A DNA stretch of 63,627 nt from Actinomycetes bacterium (GCA_025363635.1 JANYDL010000102.1:1-63627), one strand, 5' to 3'. Counted from the first letter of the stretch, positions 34,504 through 44,898 are shown. Translations and numbers: made by a program. The notes: generated from the letters alone by a model not told the origin.

Positions 34504-35814
34504 ATGAAATTGCGTCTTTCGGTCATCGGCACCGGCTATTTAGGCGCCACACATGCAGTCTGCATGTCATCGCTAGGTTATAACGTGGTTGGGATCGATC
34601 ACGATCCTGAAAAAGTTGCGATGCTCAATGACGGACATCTCCCCATGTATGAACCAGGACTCGAAGAATTATTGAAAGAGCAATTGGCCACTGGCAAGTT
34701 GAGTTTTTCTACGGATTTTGCTGACCTCGCAACAGCCGATGTTCACTTCGTGTGCGTAGGTACTCCGCAAATGAAAGATAGTTTGGCGGCGGACTTGACC
34801 TACATTGAATCATCGATCGCTGCATTATCGCCACATCTCAAATCTGGATCACTCGTTGTCGGAAAATCGACTGTTCCCGTCGGTACTGCGCAACATTTGC
34901 GTGAAACTCTTGCGTCGACTGCACCGCAAGCAGACTTGGCTTGGAACCCCGAATTTTTGCGCGAGGGATTTGCCATCGAAGATACTTTGCGTCCCAATCG
35001 GCTGGTTATCGGAGTGACGAGTGATCGTGCAGAATCAATTTTGCGTGAGGTTTATGCGCCGATAATCGCTTTGGGTACTCCATGGATTCGCGCCGATCTG
35101 CCGACTGCCGAATTGGTTAAGGTCGCTGCGAATTCTTTTCTCGCGACAAAGATTTCTTTCATTAATGCCATGGCAGAAGTGTGCGAAGCAGCAAATGCGG
35201 ATGTCACAATTCTTGCGAATGCAATTGGGTACGACCCGAGAATCGGTCATAAGTTCTTACAAGCAGGCATCGGCTTTGGCGGAGGTTGTCTGCCTAAGGA
35301 CTTACGTGCATTTATGGCTAGGGCCGGTGAGTTAGGCGCTAGTCAAGCCCTTGAATTCTTGCGTGAGATAGACGCAATCAATCTACGGGCTAGACAACGT
35401 GTAATTGATGTCGTTCGCAAATTCGTTGGAGATGACTTAACGGGTAAGACGATTGCAATTCTCGGCGCTGCATTCAAGCCAGAAAGTGATGATGTACGTG
35501 ATTCACCGGCCCTAGACATTGCGGCTCAATTACATACTGCAGGCGCGCTGATAAAAATCCATGATCCTAAGGCGTTAGTAAATGCCAAAAAGCGTTTCCC
35601 CCTGCTTTCTTTTGCCTCAAACATCAATGATTGCTTCAAAGATGCCGATTGTGTATTGCATTTGACCGAATGGCGCGAATATCGCCAACTCGATCTGGAA
35701 CAGATCCGTGGACTTGTTAAGAATCCACTTATAATTGATGGAAGAAATGCCCTTGATAGAGAGGCTTGGAGGACCGCAGGCTGGACATTCCACGCTCTTG
35801 GGAGGTCGGATTAA
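34504..35814 (+). CDS. ugd: UDP-glucose 6-dehydrogenase
   Basis: 436 residues; oxidises UDP-glucose to UDP-glucuronate with two NAD. Rossmann motif VIGTGYLGATHA near residue 6, catalytic cysteine in GFGGGCLPKDLRAF at about 260, and the C-terminal NAD/UDP domain with AFKPESDDVRDSPA. Next to the LCP and export genes, it probably supplies glucuronate to the exported glycan. ATG at 34504 chosen because MKLRLSVIGTGYLG is the family start; the longer frame overlaps the LCP gene. Confidence 0.93.
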   Translation: MKLRLSVIGTGYLGATHAVCMSSLGYNVVGIDHDPEKVAMLNDGHLPMYEPGLEELLKEQLATGKLSFSTDFADLATADVHFVCVGTPQMKDSLAADLTYIESSIAALSPHLKSGSLVVGKSTVPVGTAQHLRETLASTAPQADLAWNPEFLREGFAIEDTLRPNRLVIGVTSDRAESILREVYAPIIALGTPWIRADLPTAELVKVAANSFLATKISFINAMAEVCEAANADVTILANAIGYDPRIGHKFLQAGIGFGGGCLPKDLRAFMARAGELGASQALEFLREIDAINLRARQRVIDVVRKFVGDDLTGKTIAILGAAFKPESDDVRDSPALDIAAQLHTAGALIKIHDPKALVNAKKRFPLLSFASNINDCFKDADCVLHLTEWREYRQLDLEQIRGLVKNPLIIDGRNALDREAWRTAGWTFHALGRSD

Positions 35815-36209
35815 TGTCTAGCCACATCGACGAAATTCTCGCTTTGAAGACGTGGGCAATCGTCGGTTTAAGCTCCAATGAAGATCGCCCGGCCTTTGAG
35901 GTTGCTGCACTTCTTAAATCAAAAGGCCATCGGATTGTGCCGGTCCACCCGAAAGGCGAAATGGTCCATGGAGAGATCGGCTATACATCCCTTTCTGCTA
36001 TTCCATTTGCGGTGGATGTCGTTGACTGCTTTGTGAATTCGAGATTGGTTGGAGTTGTGATCGATGAAGCAATCGCAATCAACGCTAAAGCCGTGTGGTT
36101 ACAACTTGGCGTAATTGACGAATCGGGAGTTGATCGCGCCCAGCGGGCGGGGCTACTCAGCGCCATGAATAAATGCCCTGCTATCGAATATGGAAAACGC
36201 GGGAACTAG
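35814..36209 (+). CDS. CoA-binding (YccU-type) protein
   Basis: 131-residue single CoA_binding domain: [19 protein letters not shown] then [10 protein letters not shown] and [20 protein letters not shown]. Such small proteins bind CoA or nucleotides; function is unknown. The ATG at 35814 shares a base with the ugd stop (TAATG) and has GGGAGG eight bases upstream. Converges with purE with a four-base overlap. Confidence 0.88.
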   Translation: MSSHIDEILALKTWAIVGLSSNEDRPAFEVAALLKSKGHRIVPVHPKGEMVHGEIGYTSLSAIPFAVDVVDCFVNSRLVGVVIDEAIAINAKAVWLQLGVIDESGVDRAQRAGLLSAMNKCPAIEYGKRGN

Positions 36210-36718
36210 AATCCCGTTTTTTGACGTCGTCTGGCTTTGAGATTCTCGCCCTTCGCTTTAGCCTCGTCGTGAATTTGCGCCATATTGGCAATAATCTTGG
36301 CTGAAATCTCGGGGCTCGATATTCCCAACATGCGTGCGGCAAGAAGTCCTGCATTCTTAGCCGCACCCACGCCGACAGTTGCTACCGGAATCCCCGAGGG
36401 CATCTGTACGATCGAGAGAAGCGAATCCATTCCATCCAATACCTTCAAAGCAATCGGTACTCCAATAACGGGAAGCGGAGTCAGTGCGGCAATCACTCCC
36501 GGAAGCGCGGCTGCACCACCGGCGCCGGCGATGATGACTCTCACGCCATCGGTATGAGCGTTCTGCGCAAAATCAATGGTCTCAAGTGGCATCCGATGCG
36601 CCGAAATAACTTGGACCGAATAACTGATTCCAAATCCATCTAGAACGTTAGCCGCCTCTTCCATAATCGGCCAGTCAGAATCCGATCCCATCACGATTGC
36701 GACCGTTGACTCACTCAT
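36206..36718 (-). CDS. purE: N5-carboxyaminoimidazole ribonucleotide mutase PurE
   Basis: 170-residue class I PurE, converting N5-CAIR to CAIR in purine synthesis. Motif GSDSDWP at 12-18, SAHRMP about 40-45, and [11 protein letters not shown] about 66-76 are intact. It overlaps the degenerate purK-like gene by eight bases. Class I PurE needs N5-CAIR made by PurK, so the state of the neighbouring gene matters. Confidence 0.94.
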   Translation of the reverse strand: MSESTVAIVMGSDSDWPIMEEAANVLDGFGISYSVQVISAHRMPLETIDFAQNAHTDGVRVIIAGAGGAAALPGVIAALTPLPVIGVPIALKVLDGMDSLLSIVQMPSGIPVATVGVGAAKNAGLLAARMLGISSPEISAKIIANMAQIHDEAKAKGENLKARRRQKTGF

Positions 36719-37544
36719 CTATGACTCCGTTCATAAAATCGAGGGCATGTTCGATGCTTAACCGTAAGTCAAAAAGGCTACTTCCGTGCACCACCACCGA
36801 GCCTTGAAACCCCTCTGCTTCGATCCCGAATTGCTCAAATTTAAGATCAGAGTTGCGTGCCATGAGATGAAGATAGGGCCTGAAAAGATTCGCCTCTGAC
36901 TCCCCTGCAAAATATCCCGTTACGACTATCGGTGAGACCAGTCGTGTATCGCCAAGTGGTAGATCAAAAAGAGCGCGGACATGTTGCTCATACTGATCGG
37001 TCTTAGCCCCCCAAGCACTCCAGGATCCCCAGATGCTCGGACCTACATGCAGAGAATTGATCGCATAATCTGAACCTTCCTTCTTGAAGCCCACCAAAGC
37101 AACGCCAACGAGATTGATACTCATGGCTATTTCAAGGGCACGTCGCTGATAAATACGCGCATCCCAGGCGACAGTGGAGAGAATGATGCCTCCTCTGAAC
37201 TGATCTATCTCCATGGGAGACCAGGTCGCGGCCTGACCATGGGGTGAACGTGCCACGAGTAGATGAACATCTGCTTGGCGAGGATCGCCAAAACTTTCGA
37301 TTTCTGGAGAAGGACGAACGGTATGTCCCTGTGCATTCAAGTTGCGTAGTAGCGAACTGGATACCTCTTTACTAGTGCGAGTTACTACATCACTTCGTTC
37401 AAGAAAACCATTGAGTTGGGGAAGATCTCGACTATCGCCCAAAAAGATTTCGACGTTGATCCCAATACGAGAGGCTGAAAATTCAAGGGCCTTACTCTCT
37501 CGTCCAGTATTGAGAATTCCTAAGGTTGGGAATTTTGGGTTCAT
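36711..37544 (-). CDS. Degenerate PurK-like protein (missing ATP-grasp core)
   Basis: 277 residues against about 370-390 for PurK. The C-terminal half is clearly PurK-derived: [57 protein letters not shown]. But the N-terminal GxGQL nucleotide loop reads [10 protein letters not shown], roughly 100 residues holding the ATP-binding part (including the usual lysine and GGYDG loop) are gone, and the catalytic NEIAPRxHNSGH is replaced by [14 protein letters not shown]. The frame is intact and coupled to purE and birA, so it is a maintained gene rather than an obvious pseudogene. Function unknown; it may bind PurE or AIR. Confidence 0.8.
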   Translation of the reverse strand: MNPKFPTLGILNTGRESKALEFSASRIGINVEIFLGDSRDLPQLNGFLERSDVVTRTSKEVSSSLLRNLNAQGHTVRPSPEIESFGDPRQADVHLLVARSPHGQAATWSPMEIDQFRGGIILSTVAWDARIYQRRALEIAMSINLVGVALVGFKKEGSDYAINSLHVGPSIWGSWSAWGAKTDQYEQHVRALFDLPLGDTRLVSPIVVTGYFAGESEANLFRPYLHLMARNSDLKFEQFGIEAEGFQGSVVVHGSSLFDLRLSIEHALDFMNGVIDE

Positions 37545-37551
37545 CTGTCTC

Positions 37552-38334
37552 TTATTCCTGGTGCAAGTGAATTACGTCTCCGACCGTCACCCGCGTTCCA
37601 TTGGATAAAACCAGTGCACCTGAAGAATCGACGTTGACAGCGTTCTCTTCTAGAGATCGCCCGCTAGGAGTCTGGATTCGTATCCTTTTGCCAATAGTGG
37701 AAGATGCCTGCCGATATTTTTCTACCAATTCAGATTCATCTATCTCCCAGGCAGAAAGATATTTTGAGAATGATTTAAGTATTTCAATAAGAAGACGTTC
37801 TCTTTCTAAAAGTACAAAACCTTCTATCCAAAGGGATGTGGCATTCTCAAAACCTATCTCCTCACGAGGAGTAATGACATTCATCCCAATGCCAATTACC
37901 ACTCCATCTCCTACTCGTTCTGACAAAATTCCCGCGACTTTCTTTTCATTAAGCAATACGTCATTTGGCCACTTTAAGGAAAGTTTTTTTGAAATATCAG
38001 TCCCAAAGACTTTGTTCATTGCAGCTATAGCTGACTGCCCAGCCAGCAGTGGCAACCATCCCCACTCTTGATGTTTTGTTTGCGGAACTATAAAGAAAGA
38101 AAAAAGTAATGACGATCTCGGTGGGGCTTCAAATCGCCTATCAAGTCTGCCACGACCCGCACTTTGAAATTCAGTGGCGAGAACGTCGCCATGTTTTGCT
38201 ACACCGACGCGGACGCTCCGTGACAAATCAGTTTGCGTTGAACCTGTCTCTTCAACAACATTTACCCGCCAGTAACTTTTCTTCAAAGCGTCATTTATCT
38301 CATTGCTATTGAGAGGCAGACCTAATGGGCTCAC
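37552..38334 (-). CDS. birA: Biotin--[acetyl-CoA-carboxylase] ligase BirA (monofunctional)
   Basis: 260 residues from GTG 38334. Biotinylates the BCCP domain of the carboxylase at 40702. Motifs GRGRLDRRFEAP and KWPNDVLLNEKKVAGIL are present, with the C-terminal SH3-like cap; no N-terminal HTH, so not a repressor. ATG at 38370 would overlap accD5; the GTG is preferred because TACGGT lies seven bases before it. Divergent from its target operon, a conserved arrangement. Confidence 0.9.
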   Translation of the reverse strand: MSPLGLPLNSNEINDALKKSYWRVNVVEETGSTQTDLSRSVRVGVAKHGDVLATEFQSAGRGRLDRRFEAPPRSSLLFSFFIVPQTKHQEWGWLPLLAGQSAIAAMNKVFGTDISKKLSLKWPNDVLLNEKKVAGILSERVGDGVVIGIGMNVITPREEIGFENATSLWIEGFVLLERERLLIEILKSFSKYLSAWEIDESELVEKYRQASSTIGKRIRIQTPSGRSLEENAVNVDSSGALVLSNGTRVTVGDVIHLHQE

Positions 38335-38340
38335 GACTAG

Positions 38341-38347
38341 TACCGTA
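38341..38347. promoter_or_regulatory. Overlapping divergent -10 boxes of birA and accD5
   Basis: Plus-strand TACCGT (38341-38346) ends six bases before the accD5 ATG; minus-strand TACGGT (38347-38342) ends seven bases before the birA GTG. The boxes share five base pairs, so polymerase can probably serve only one gene at a time. Confidence 0.55.
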
Positions 38348-38352
38348 GGGGT

Positions 38353-39924
38353 ATGAGCCGTGATCTGCATACAACTTCAGGGAAAATTCAAGACCTGCGT
38401 GACCGACTAGATGAAGCGGTCCACGCTGGCTCGGCGCGAGCCATCGAAAAGCAGCACGCAAAGGGAAAGATGACCGCGCGCGAGCGCATCAATGCCCTTC
38501 TTGATGAAGGATCATTCACTGAACTCGATGAATTCGCACGTCACCGTGCAACTGGTTTTGGAATGGAAAAAAATCGACCCTATGGAGATGGCGTCATTAT
38601 TGGCTACGGCACTATCGATGGACGTAACGTGGCGCTGTACTCCGAAGATTTCACTGTGATGGGCGGAAGTCTGGGCGAAGTGTATGGTGAAAAAATTGTC
38701 AAAATCGCGGAGTTCGCGTTAAAGAATGGCATCCCGCTGATCGGAATAAATGACTCCGGTGGCGCCAGAATTCAAGAGGGTGTCGCTTCGTTAAGCGGAT
38801 ACGGAAAAATCTTTCGGCTCAACACACGATCCTCGGGTGTCATTCCACAAATTTCACTCATCCTCGGGCCCTGTGCTGGCGGGGCGGCCTACTCACCAGC
38901 GCTCACGGACTTCACAGTCATGGTTAATGAAACTTCCCACATGTTCATCACTGGACCCGACGTAATTAGAACCGTGACAGGCGAAGAAGTGAACATGGAA
39001 GATCTGGGCGGGGCCCACACGCATAATGCCCGCACGGGTAATTCTCACTACCTTGCAGAAAATGAGGCGGATGCACTCGACTTTGTAAAAGCCTTGCTCT
39101 CATACCTACCCAGCAACAATATGGACGGCGCCCCGATTTTGCCTGCGACCGAGACCTTGGATAAGAAGAGCTCAGATCTAGAACTTGACACACTTATCCC
39201 TGACAGCCCCAACCAACCGTACGATATGAAAATTCTTATTCAGGCTCTCCTTGATGAAGCAGAATTTTTGGAAGTGCATGCTCTTTTCGCGCCAAACATC
39301 GTTGTAGGTTTTGGAAGAATCGAAGGTCATTCCGTAGGAATTATTGCTAGCCAACCACAACAGCTTGCGGGGACCCTCGATATAGATTCAAGTGAAAAGG
39401 CCGCTCGCTTCTTGCGATTCTGCGATGCCTTCAGCATTCCCATCGTCACACTCGTAGATGTTCCTGGATTCTTACCTGGCACAGAACAAGAATGGAACGG
39501 CATCATCCGACGCGGTGCCAAACTTCTTTATGCATATGGCGAAGCATCAGTGCCGATGGTGACGCTTGTGACTCGAAAAGCTTACGGCGGAGCGTTTATC
39601 GTTATGGGCTCAAAATATATTGGGGCAGATGTCAACCTGGCTTGGCCCAGTGCAGAAATTGCCGTGATGGGGGCACAAGGCGCGGTCAACATCTTGTATC
39701 GCAAGGAGCTAAACGAGGCCGAAAATGCGGTCGATTTGCGTGCCTCGCTGATCAACGAATACAACGAAACCCTTGCAAATCCATACCTCGCCGCCGACCG
39801 TGGCTTTATCGATGCAGTCATCGAACCTAATCAAACACGGGAGTACATCACGAAAGCCCTCCGGGCCCTCAAGACTAAACGTGACTCTCTTCCCGCTCGC
39901 AAGCACGGAAATATTCCACTGTGA
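38353..39924 (+). CDS. accD5: Acyl-CoA (propionyl-CoA) carboxylase beta subunit AccD5
   Basis: 523-residue carboxyltransferase. Twin crotonase folds with oxyanion motifs [10 protein letters not shown] and [12 protein letters not shown] (N-terminal), and [14 protein letters not shown] (C-terminal). It transfers carboxyl from biotin on AccA3 to acyl-CoA, feeding fatty acid or propionate metabolism. Order accD5-accE-maf-accA3 is typical of actinobacteria. ATG at 38353 lacks a ribosome site but has TACCGT six bases upstream. Confidence 0.95.
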   Translation: MSRDLHTTSGKIQDLRDRLDEAVHAGSARAIEKQHAKGKMTARERINALLDEGSFTELDEFARHRATGFGMEKNRPYGDGVIIGYGTIDGRNVALYSEDFTVMGGSLGEVYGEKIVKIAEFALKNGIPLIGINDSGGARIQEGVASLSGYGKIFRLNTRSSGVIPQISLILGPCAGGAAYSPALTDFTVMVNETSHMFITGPDVIRTVTGEEVNMEDLGGAHTHNARTGNSHYLAENEADALDFVKALLSYLPSNNMDGAPILPATETLDKKSSDLELDTLIPDSPNQPYDMKILIQALLDEAEFLEVHALFAPNIVVGFGRIEGHSVGIIASQPQQLAGTLDIDSSEKAARFLRFCDAFSIPIVTLVDVPGFLPGTEQEWNGIIRRGAKLLYAYGEASVPMVTLVTRKAYGGAFIVMGSKYIGADVNLAWPSAEIAVMGAQGAVNILYRKELNEAENAVDLRASLINEYNETLANPYLAADRGFIDAVIEPNQTREYITKALRALKTKRDSLPARKHGNIPL

Positions 39925-40088
39925 AACAGATACGTTTTACCGTTACCGTCGGAGAACCTTCGAAAGAAGAGCTTGCAGCCCTTGAGCAAGCTCTCCGTAT
40001 GCATGAGCGACCAGCGGAAGAAAGTGCCACAAAAAAAAGCACGTGGGGAAAACCAATTTTACGTCGGCCATTAAAGCAGAATCTGTAA
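39921..40088 (+). CDS. accE: Acyl-CoA carboxylase epsilon subunit AccE
   Basis: 55-residue gene, too small for many gene callers. GTG at 39921 overlaps the accD5 stop (GTGA). The protein starts [20 protein letters not shown] and ends with a tryptophan-containing [10 protein letters not shown], the VxxGxPxxEELAAL...W...LR.PL pattern of actinobacterial epsilon subunits that bridge AccA and AccD. Its stop overlaps the maf start (TAATG). Confidence 0.88.
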   Translation: MKQIRFTVTVGEPSKEELAALEQALRMHERPAEESATKKSTWGKPILRRPLKQNL

Positions 40089-40705
40089 TGGCGGAGTTCA
40101 TTCTCGCTTCGGCTTCACCTTCACGAAAGAAACTTCTCGAAGCTGCAGGTATCCATCCGCGAATCGTCGTAAGCAATGTTGATGAAGAAGATCCAATATA
40201 CGAATCAATGAATCCAAGCGAGATGGTTTTGGCGCTAGCGATTGTTAAGGCTCACACAGTTCGAGCCCTAGTGGATCAACCTTGCCTCATACTCGCATGT
40301 GATTCTACTTTTGAATTCAACGGAGTCTCACTTGGTAAACCTCTGACCCACGAGAATGCAATCGCGCGTTCGCGCATGGTGAGTGGAAAATCAGGGCTGC
40401 TACATACTGGCCACTGCCTGATTGACACGGTTCGCGGTGTTGAAATCTCAGATATCGCCACAACAAAAGTGAACTTTTCAACAATCACTGACCAAGAAAT
40501 TGAGGATTACGTTGCCTCTGGCGAGCCATTAAACGTGGCCGGCGGATTTACCTTGGATGGGGAAAGTAGTGCTTTCATTTCCTCAATTGAAGGTGACTAT
40601 TCAAATGTCATTGGACTTTCTATTCCCCTTCTAAGGACCATGACTACACATTTGGGATATACATGGCGTCAGGTACGAGAACTCAGTATCGGAGAAGATT
40701 CATGA
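40088..40705 (+). CDS. maf: Maf nucleotide pyrophosphatase
   Basis: 205 residues. Hydrolyses non-canonical or modified NTPs (m7GTP, UTP, TTP types). Signature [15 protein letters not shown] at 4-18, [12 protein letters not shown] and the conserved [10 protein letters not shown], where most Maf proteins have ADTxV; the TF substitution is noteworthy. ATG at 40088 overlaps the accE stop, and the Maf stop overlaps the accA3 start (ATGA). Confidence 0.9.
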   Translation: MAEFILASASPSRKKLLEAAGIHPRIVVSNVDEEDPIYESMNPSEMVLALAIVKAHTVRALVDQPCLILACDSTFEFNGVSLGKPLTHENAIARSRMVSGKSGLLHTGHCLIDTVRGVEISDIATTKVNFSTITDQEIEDYVASGEPLNVAGGFTLDGESSAFISSIEGDYSNVIGLSIPLLRTMTTHLGYTWRQVRELSIGEDS

Positions 40706-42423
40706 AAAGCGTGCTCATAGCTAACCGTGGTGAAATAGCCGTCAGAATTATTCGAGCGTGTAAAGATCACGGGCTGAAAAGTATCGCGCTTTATTCTGAT
40801 GAAGATCGCGGCTCAGTTCATGCGCAGCTTGCTGATGCGGCTTATTCGCTTCCTGGTGTGACGGCTACGCAGACTTATTTGAATATTGAAAAAATTATCG
40901 AAATCGCGATGCAATCAGGGGCCGAAGCGGTTCACCCCGGTTACGGGTTTCTTTCCGAGAACGCCATCTTTGCTCAAGCCGTCATTGATGCGGGCCTGAT
41001 TTGGATCGGCCCATCACCAGATGCAATTCGATTGCTTGGAGATAAAGTCTCGGCTCGAAAGATTGCTGCCTCCGTAGGTGCTCCATTGGTCGCAGGTACC
41101 GCTGACCCAGTCGAGACGTATGAAGAAGTTCTCACTTTTGCCCAAGAACATGGGTTGCCAGTAGCAATCAAAGCCGCACATGGCGGTGGTGGTAGAGGTC
41201 TAAAAGTCGCACGTACGATGGAGGAAATTCCCGAACTCTTTGGCTCTGCTGTTCGTGAGGCGATCACAAGTTTTGGTCGAGGCGAATGTTTTGTCGAAAG
41301 ATACCTCGACAAACCACGCCATGTAGAGACTCAAGTGCTCGTCGATTCGTTCGGTCACGCAGTCGTCATTAGTTCGCGAGATTGTTCTCTTCAGCGCCGC
41401 CATCAAAAGCTTGTTGAAGAGGCGCCAGCGCCGTTCCTCTCCACTGCGCAAACTGAGGAGCTGTATCGCTCATCTAAAGCGATCATGAAAGCAGCTGGGT
41501 ACGTTGGCGCAGGTACATGCGAATTCCTCGTTGGGCTCGATGGCACGATTTCATTTCTTGAGGTCAACACTCGACTCCAAGTGGAACATCCAGTCAGCGA
41601 GGAAGTGACGGGCATTGATTTAGTTCGAGAGCAGTTCCGCATTGCAATGGGTGAGCCGCTCGGATTCGACGATCCCGTGATTCGCGGTCACTCCATCGAG
41701 TTCCGAATCAATGGAGAGGATCCGGGCCGCTCTTTCTTACCGGCACCTGGACGAATCAGCGAATGGCAAATCCCTTCTGGTCCAGGGGTGAGAGTTGACG
41801 CAGGTTTCCAACGCGGAGATGTTGTCGGAGGAAATTTTGATTCACTCCTTGCAAAATTAGTTGTCACTGGAAGCACCCGCGAACAAGCCATCGAACGTGC
41901 CCGTAGAGCTCTCAGCGAATTTACCATCGGTGGACTCGCGACCGCTCTGCCCTTCCATCGTGCAATTCTAAATGACCCAGCCTTTACAGAAGATTTCAAG
42001 GTATATACAAGCTATATTGAAAACGAATTTGTCAACGAGATTCCGCAATTTTCGGTCCAAAAACCAGGTCACACTCTTACCCACGCTGCGCCCGAAAATT
42101 TTGTCGCAGAAGTCAATGGGCACCGTTTCGATGTTGTATTGCATGCGCCAGAGCCAATTCATAAGCGCCACCGTGCAAAGGAGGGAATGACAGGGGTTGT
42201 CACTGGTACTGGCTTACTCAGTCCCATGCAAGGCACCGTGGTCAAAATCGCTGTGCTTGAGGGCGATGTGGTTGAAGTCGGAGATCTCGTCATAGTTCTT
42301 GAAGCGATGAAAATGGAGCAGCCATTGATGGCGCACAAATCAGGCATTATTTCCAATCTCACAACCGTCATCGGAGAGAACATTTCCAATGGAGGAAAAC
42401 TCTGTGACATTATTGATGTATGA
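40702..42423 (+). CDS. accA3: Biotin carboxylase/BCCP alpha subunit AccA3
   Basis: 573 residues. Biotin carboxylase domain (about 1-450) with [20 protein letters not shown]-grasp loop [12 protein letters not shown], and catalytic [15 protein letters not shown]-terminal BCCP domain with the biotinylated lysine in LEAMKMEQP (about 530). Works with AccD5 and AccE. Overlaps maf and punA start/stop by four bases each. Confidence 0.95.
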   Translation: MKSVLIANRGEIAVRIIRACKDHGLKSIALYSDEDRGSVHAQLADAAYSLPGVTATQTYLNIEKIIEIAMQSGAEAVHPGYGFLSENAIFAQAVIDAGLIWIGPSPDAIRLLGDKVSARKIAASVGAPLVAGTADPVETYEEVLTFAQEHGLPVAIKAAHGGGGRGLKVARTMEEIPELFGSAVREAITSFGRGECFVERYLDKPRHVETQVLVDSFGHAVVISSRDCSLQRRHQKLVEEAPAPFLSTAQTEELYRSSKAIMKAAGYVGAGTCEFLVGLDGTISFLEVNTRLQVEHPVSEEVTGIDLVREQFRIAMGEPLGFDDPVIRGHSIEFRINGEDPGRSFLPAPGRISEWQIPSGPGVRVDAGFQRGDVVGGNFDSLLAKLVVTGSTREQAIERARRALSEFTIGGLATALPFHRAILNDPAFTEDFKVYTSYIENEFVNEIPQFSVQKPGHTLTHAAPENFVAEVNGHRFDVVLHAPEPIHKRHRAKEGMTGVVTGTGLLSPMQGTVVKIAVLEGDVVEVGDLVIVLEAMKMEQPLMAHKSGIISNLTTVIGENISNGGKLCDIIDV

Positions 42424-43250
42424 CTTCTTCAGAGGCACTCTATAAAGATCCACTAGGCACGGCTCAAAAAGCAGCAGATGAAATTGGCGAGAGAACTGGT
42501 GTTGCAAAGCACGATATTGCGCTCGTCATGGGATCTGGTTGGGTCGGAGCAGTTGATGCTCTAGGAAATCCGTCATACGAATGTGACGCCCACGAGATAG
42601 CGGGCTTTCTCCCACCAACGGTCGAAGGACATTCTGGAAAAGTTCGCTCTTACGCGCTGGATGGAGATACCGGGCCGATCCGAGCGCTGGTATTTCTCGG
42701 TCGCACGCATTATTACGAAGGTAAAGGAATGGAACCTGTCGTACATAGTGTTCGCACCGCAGTGAAAGCGGGATGCAAGGTAGTGATCCTCACCAATGCA
42801 TGTGGGGGCATTAACACCGCCTACAAAGTGGGACAACCTGTTTTAATTCGCGATCACATTTCGCTCACCGCCGCGAGCCCACTGATCGGTGCGGATTTCG
42901 TTGACTTAACTGACCTCTACAGCAAGCGAATCCGCGCCATCGTAAAAGCAGAGGATGATTCTCTTCAAGAAGGTGTTTACGTTCATTGGCGTGGTCCGGC
43001 GTACGAGACGCCAGCCGAGATTCTCATGATGCGCACTCTCGGGGCAGATCTTGTTGGTATGTCTACCGTTCCAGAAGCCATCGCAGCCCACGCACTTGGG
43101 GCTGAAATTCTTGGAATTTCACTCGTCACCAATGCCGCTGCTGGAGTTACTGGTGAAAAACTCAATCACGAAGAGGTCATCGCTGCGGGTAAAGCTGCCG
43201 CAAGTCGCATGGGAGCACTTCTCAAAGGTGTCATTCCGAAACTACTCTGA
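42420..43250 (+). CDS. punA: Purine nucleoside phosphorylase (trimeric, PunA/PNP family 2)
   Basis: 276 residues. Phosphorolysis of inosine/guanosine to base and ribose-1-phosphate. Motifs: phosphate loop [27 protein letters not shown], and purine-binding [15 protein letters not shown] with VTNAAAG late. ATGA overlap with accA3. Adjacent to a phosphohexomutase, as in mycobacteria. Confidence 0.93.
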   Translation: MTSSEALYKDPLGTAQKAADEIGERTGVAKHDIALVMGSGWVGAVDALGNPSYECDAHEIAGFLPPTVEGHSGKVRSYALDGDTGPIRALVFLGRTHYYEGKGMEPVVHSVRTAVKAGCKVVILTNACGGINTAYKVGQPVLIRDHISLTAASPLIGADFVDLTDLYSKRIRAIVKAEDDSLQEGVYVHWRGPAYETPAEILMMRTLGADLVGMSTVPEAIAAHALGAEILGISLVTNAAAGVTGEKLNHEEVIAAGKAAASRMGALLKGVIPKLL

Positions 43251-43254
43251 CCCT

Positions 43255-44898
43255 ATGAATTCCGCTCTGCTCGCCGAAATTGAAGCGTGGATTTCTGACG
43301 ATCCTGATCCAATCACTGCCCAACAATTAACAGACTTGATTGCTCGTGATGATGAAGCGACACTCAAGAAACATTTCTCGGGTTTTCTTCAATTCGGTAC
43401 GGCTGGACTTCGTGGCCCGATTGGTCCAGGTCCTTCGTGTATGAACCGCGCAGTGGTTGGTCGCACTGCGGCTGGGCTTGCGAAATATATGAAAGATCGT
43501 GGGCTCACGAGCATTGTCATCGGACGCGATGCACGCCATGGCTCAGAAGATTACACATTCGAAACCGCGGAAATTATGAGTGGAGCGGGGATGAAGGTTT
43601 CAATTCTTCCACGTCCGCTTCCCACGCCAGTCTTAGCATTTGCTGTTACCGCACTAGGGGCAGATGTCGGGGTCATGGTTACTGCTAGCCATAACCCACC
43701 TCAAGACAATGGGTACAAGGTTTACATAGGGCCTACCGCTGATGGAATTGATTACCGCTCTTCACAAATAGTTTCACCCACGGATGAATATATTTCAAAG
43801 GAAATAGCAGCCATCACCTCGCTCGCTTCGCAACCCAGGGGAACAGAGTGGACGATTCTCAAAGAAGATATCGTCGAGAAATATATCCATCGCACTTCTG
43901 CTTTATGCAAAGCCCCGGGTGATCTCAAAATTGTTTACACGGCGTTGCACGGCGTGGGCACTGCAACAATTCAACGCGTATTTCATTCTGCTGGATTCGC
44001 TTCGCTCATTCTCGTTGACGCACAATCCGAACCGGATCCTGATTTTCCTACGGTGGCCTTTCCTAATCCGGAAGAGCCAGGTGCTATTGATTTGGCTCTT
44101 GAGACTGCCCGAGCCTTTGACGCAGATCTCGTTATCGCTAATGACCCTGATGCCGATAGGTGCGCTGCGGCAGTAAATGACCCCGATACTGGTTGGCGGA
44201 TGCTCCGTGGTGACGAACTGGGTGCACTTTTAGGCGAATACATTGCGCGCAACACATCTAGAGGAATCCTCGCTAATTCCATTGTGTCTTCGTCCGTGCT
44301 TAAGAAAATTGCCGCTCATTACAATTTAGATTTTCTTGAAACTCTTACTGGCTTTAAGTGGCTAGCAAAAATTCCCGGACTAACTTTTGGTTTCGAAGAA
44401 GCTCTCGGATACTGCGTAGATTCTTCCTCAGTAAATGACAAGGATGGAATATCTGCAGCGCTCATGCTTGCCCAGCTAACTACGGAATTGAAACAAGAAG
44501 GAAAGACTCTTCTTAATTTACTTGAGGAAATTTGGCTTCGCCATGGATTTCATGGCACCGAGCAAATCTCAATTCGCGTAAGCGATTTATCTCAAATTGT
44601 CAGAACTATGGAGGAAATTCGCGCAACTCCACCATCTGCAATTGCAGGTAAGGAAGTTACCGCTGTCGATGACCTACTTAAGCCAAAGGATGATCTTCCT
44701 CCCACTGATGGAGTCCGCATATGGCTGGAAGACAACATCCGCATCATCATTAGACCCAGTGGGACCGAAGCGAAAATAAAGTGCTATATCGAAGTAGTAA
44801 CCAATGGACCCAAAGCGCGCGATGACTCGGCTTCTGTCATTGCATCTCTCAAACCAGTGCTCACCGCCTTGCTTACTGGGCAAACTCCTATCAGTTAA
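43255..44898 (+). CDS. Phospho-sugar mutase (PmmB-type, possible phosphopentomutase)
   Basis: 547 residues of the alpha-D-phosphohexomutase superfamily, longer than ManB. Active-site TASHNP at 143-148 (S145), metal site ANDPDADRCA, substrate loop FGFEEALGYCVD and phosphate site RPSGTEAKIK. Placement beside punA and near deoA/deoC suggests it may interconvert ribose-1-P and ribose-5-P (or the deoxy forms), since no DeoB-type mutase is seen. Hexose activity is equally possible. ATG at 43255, four bases after the punA stop; the longer frame lies within punA. Confidence 0.88.
   Translation: MNSALLAEIEAWISDDPDPITAQQLTDLIARDDEATLKKHFSGFLQFGTAGLRGPIGPGPSCMNRAVVGRTAAGLAKYMKDRGLTSIVIGRDARHGSEDYTFETAEIMSGAGMKVSILPRPLPTPVLAFAVTALGADVGVMVTASHNPPQDNGYKVYIGPTADGIDYRSSQIVSPTDEYISKEIAAITSLASQPRGTEWTILKEDIVEKYIHRTSALCKAPGDLKIVYTALHGVGTATIQRVFHSAGFASLILVDAQSEPDPDFPTVAFPNPEEPGAIDLALETARAFDADLVIANDPDADRCAAAVNDPDTGWRMLRGDELGALLGEYIARNTSRGILANSIVSSSVLKKIAAHYNLDFLETLTGFKWLAKIPGLTFGFEEALGYCVDSSSVNDKDGISAALMLAQLTTELKQEGKTLLNLLEEIWLRHGFHGTEQISIRVSDLSQIVRTMEEIRATPPSAIAGKEVTAVDDLLKPKDDLPPTDGVRIWLEDNIRIIIRPSGTEAKIKCYIEVVTNGPKARDDSASVIASLKPVLTALLTGQTPIS

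Noticed and set aside
36711-37544. Calling the purK-like gene a pseudogene
   Set aside because: The frame is uninterrupted, has normal overlaps with purE and birA spacing, and conserved C-terminal residues, so a changed function is more likely than decay.
43051-43254. Upstream extension of the phospho-sugar mutase frame
   Set aside because: Lies inside punA and shows no mutase homology; the ATG at 43255 matches the family start.
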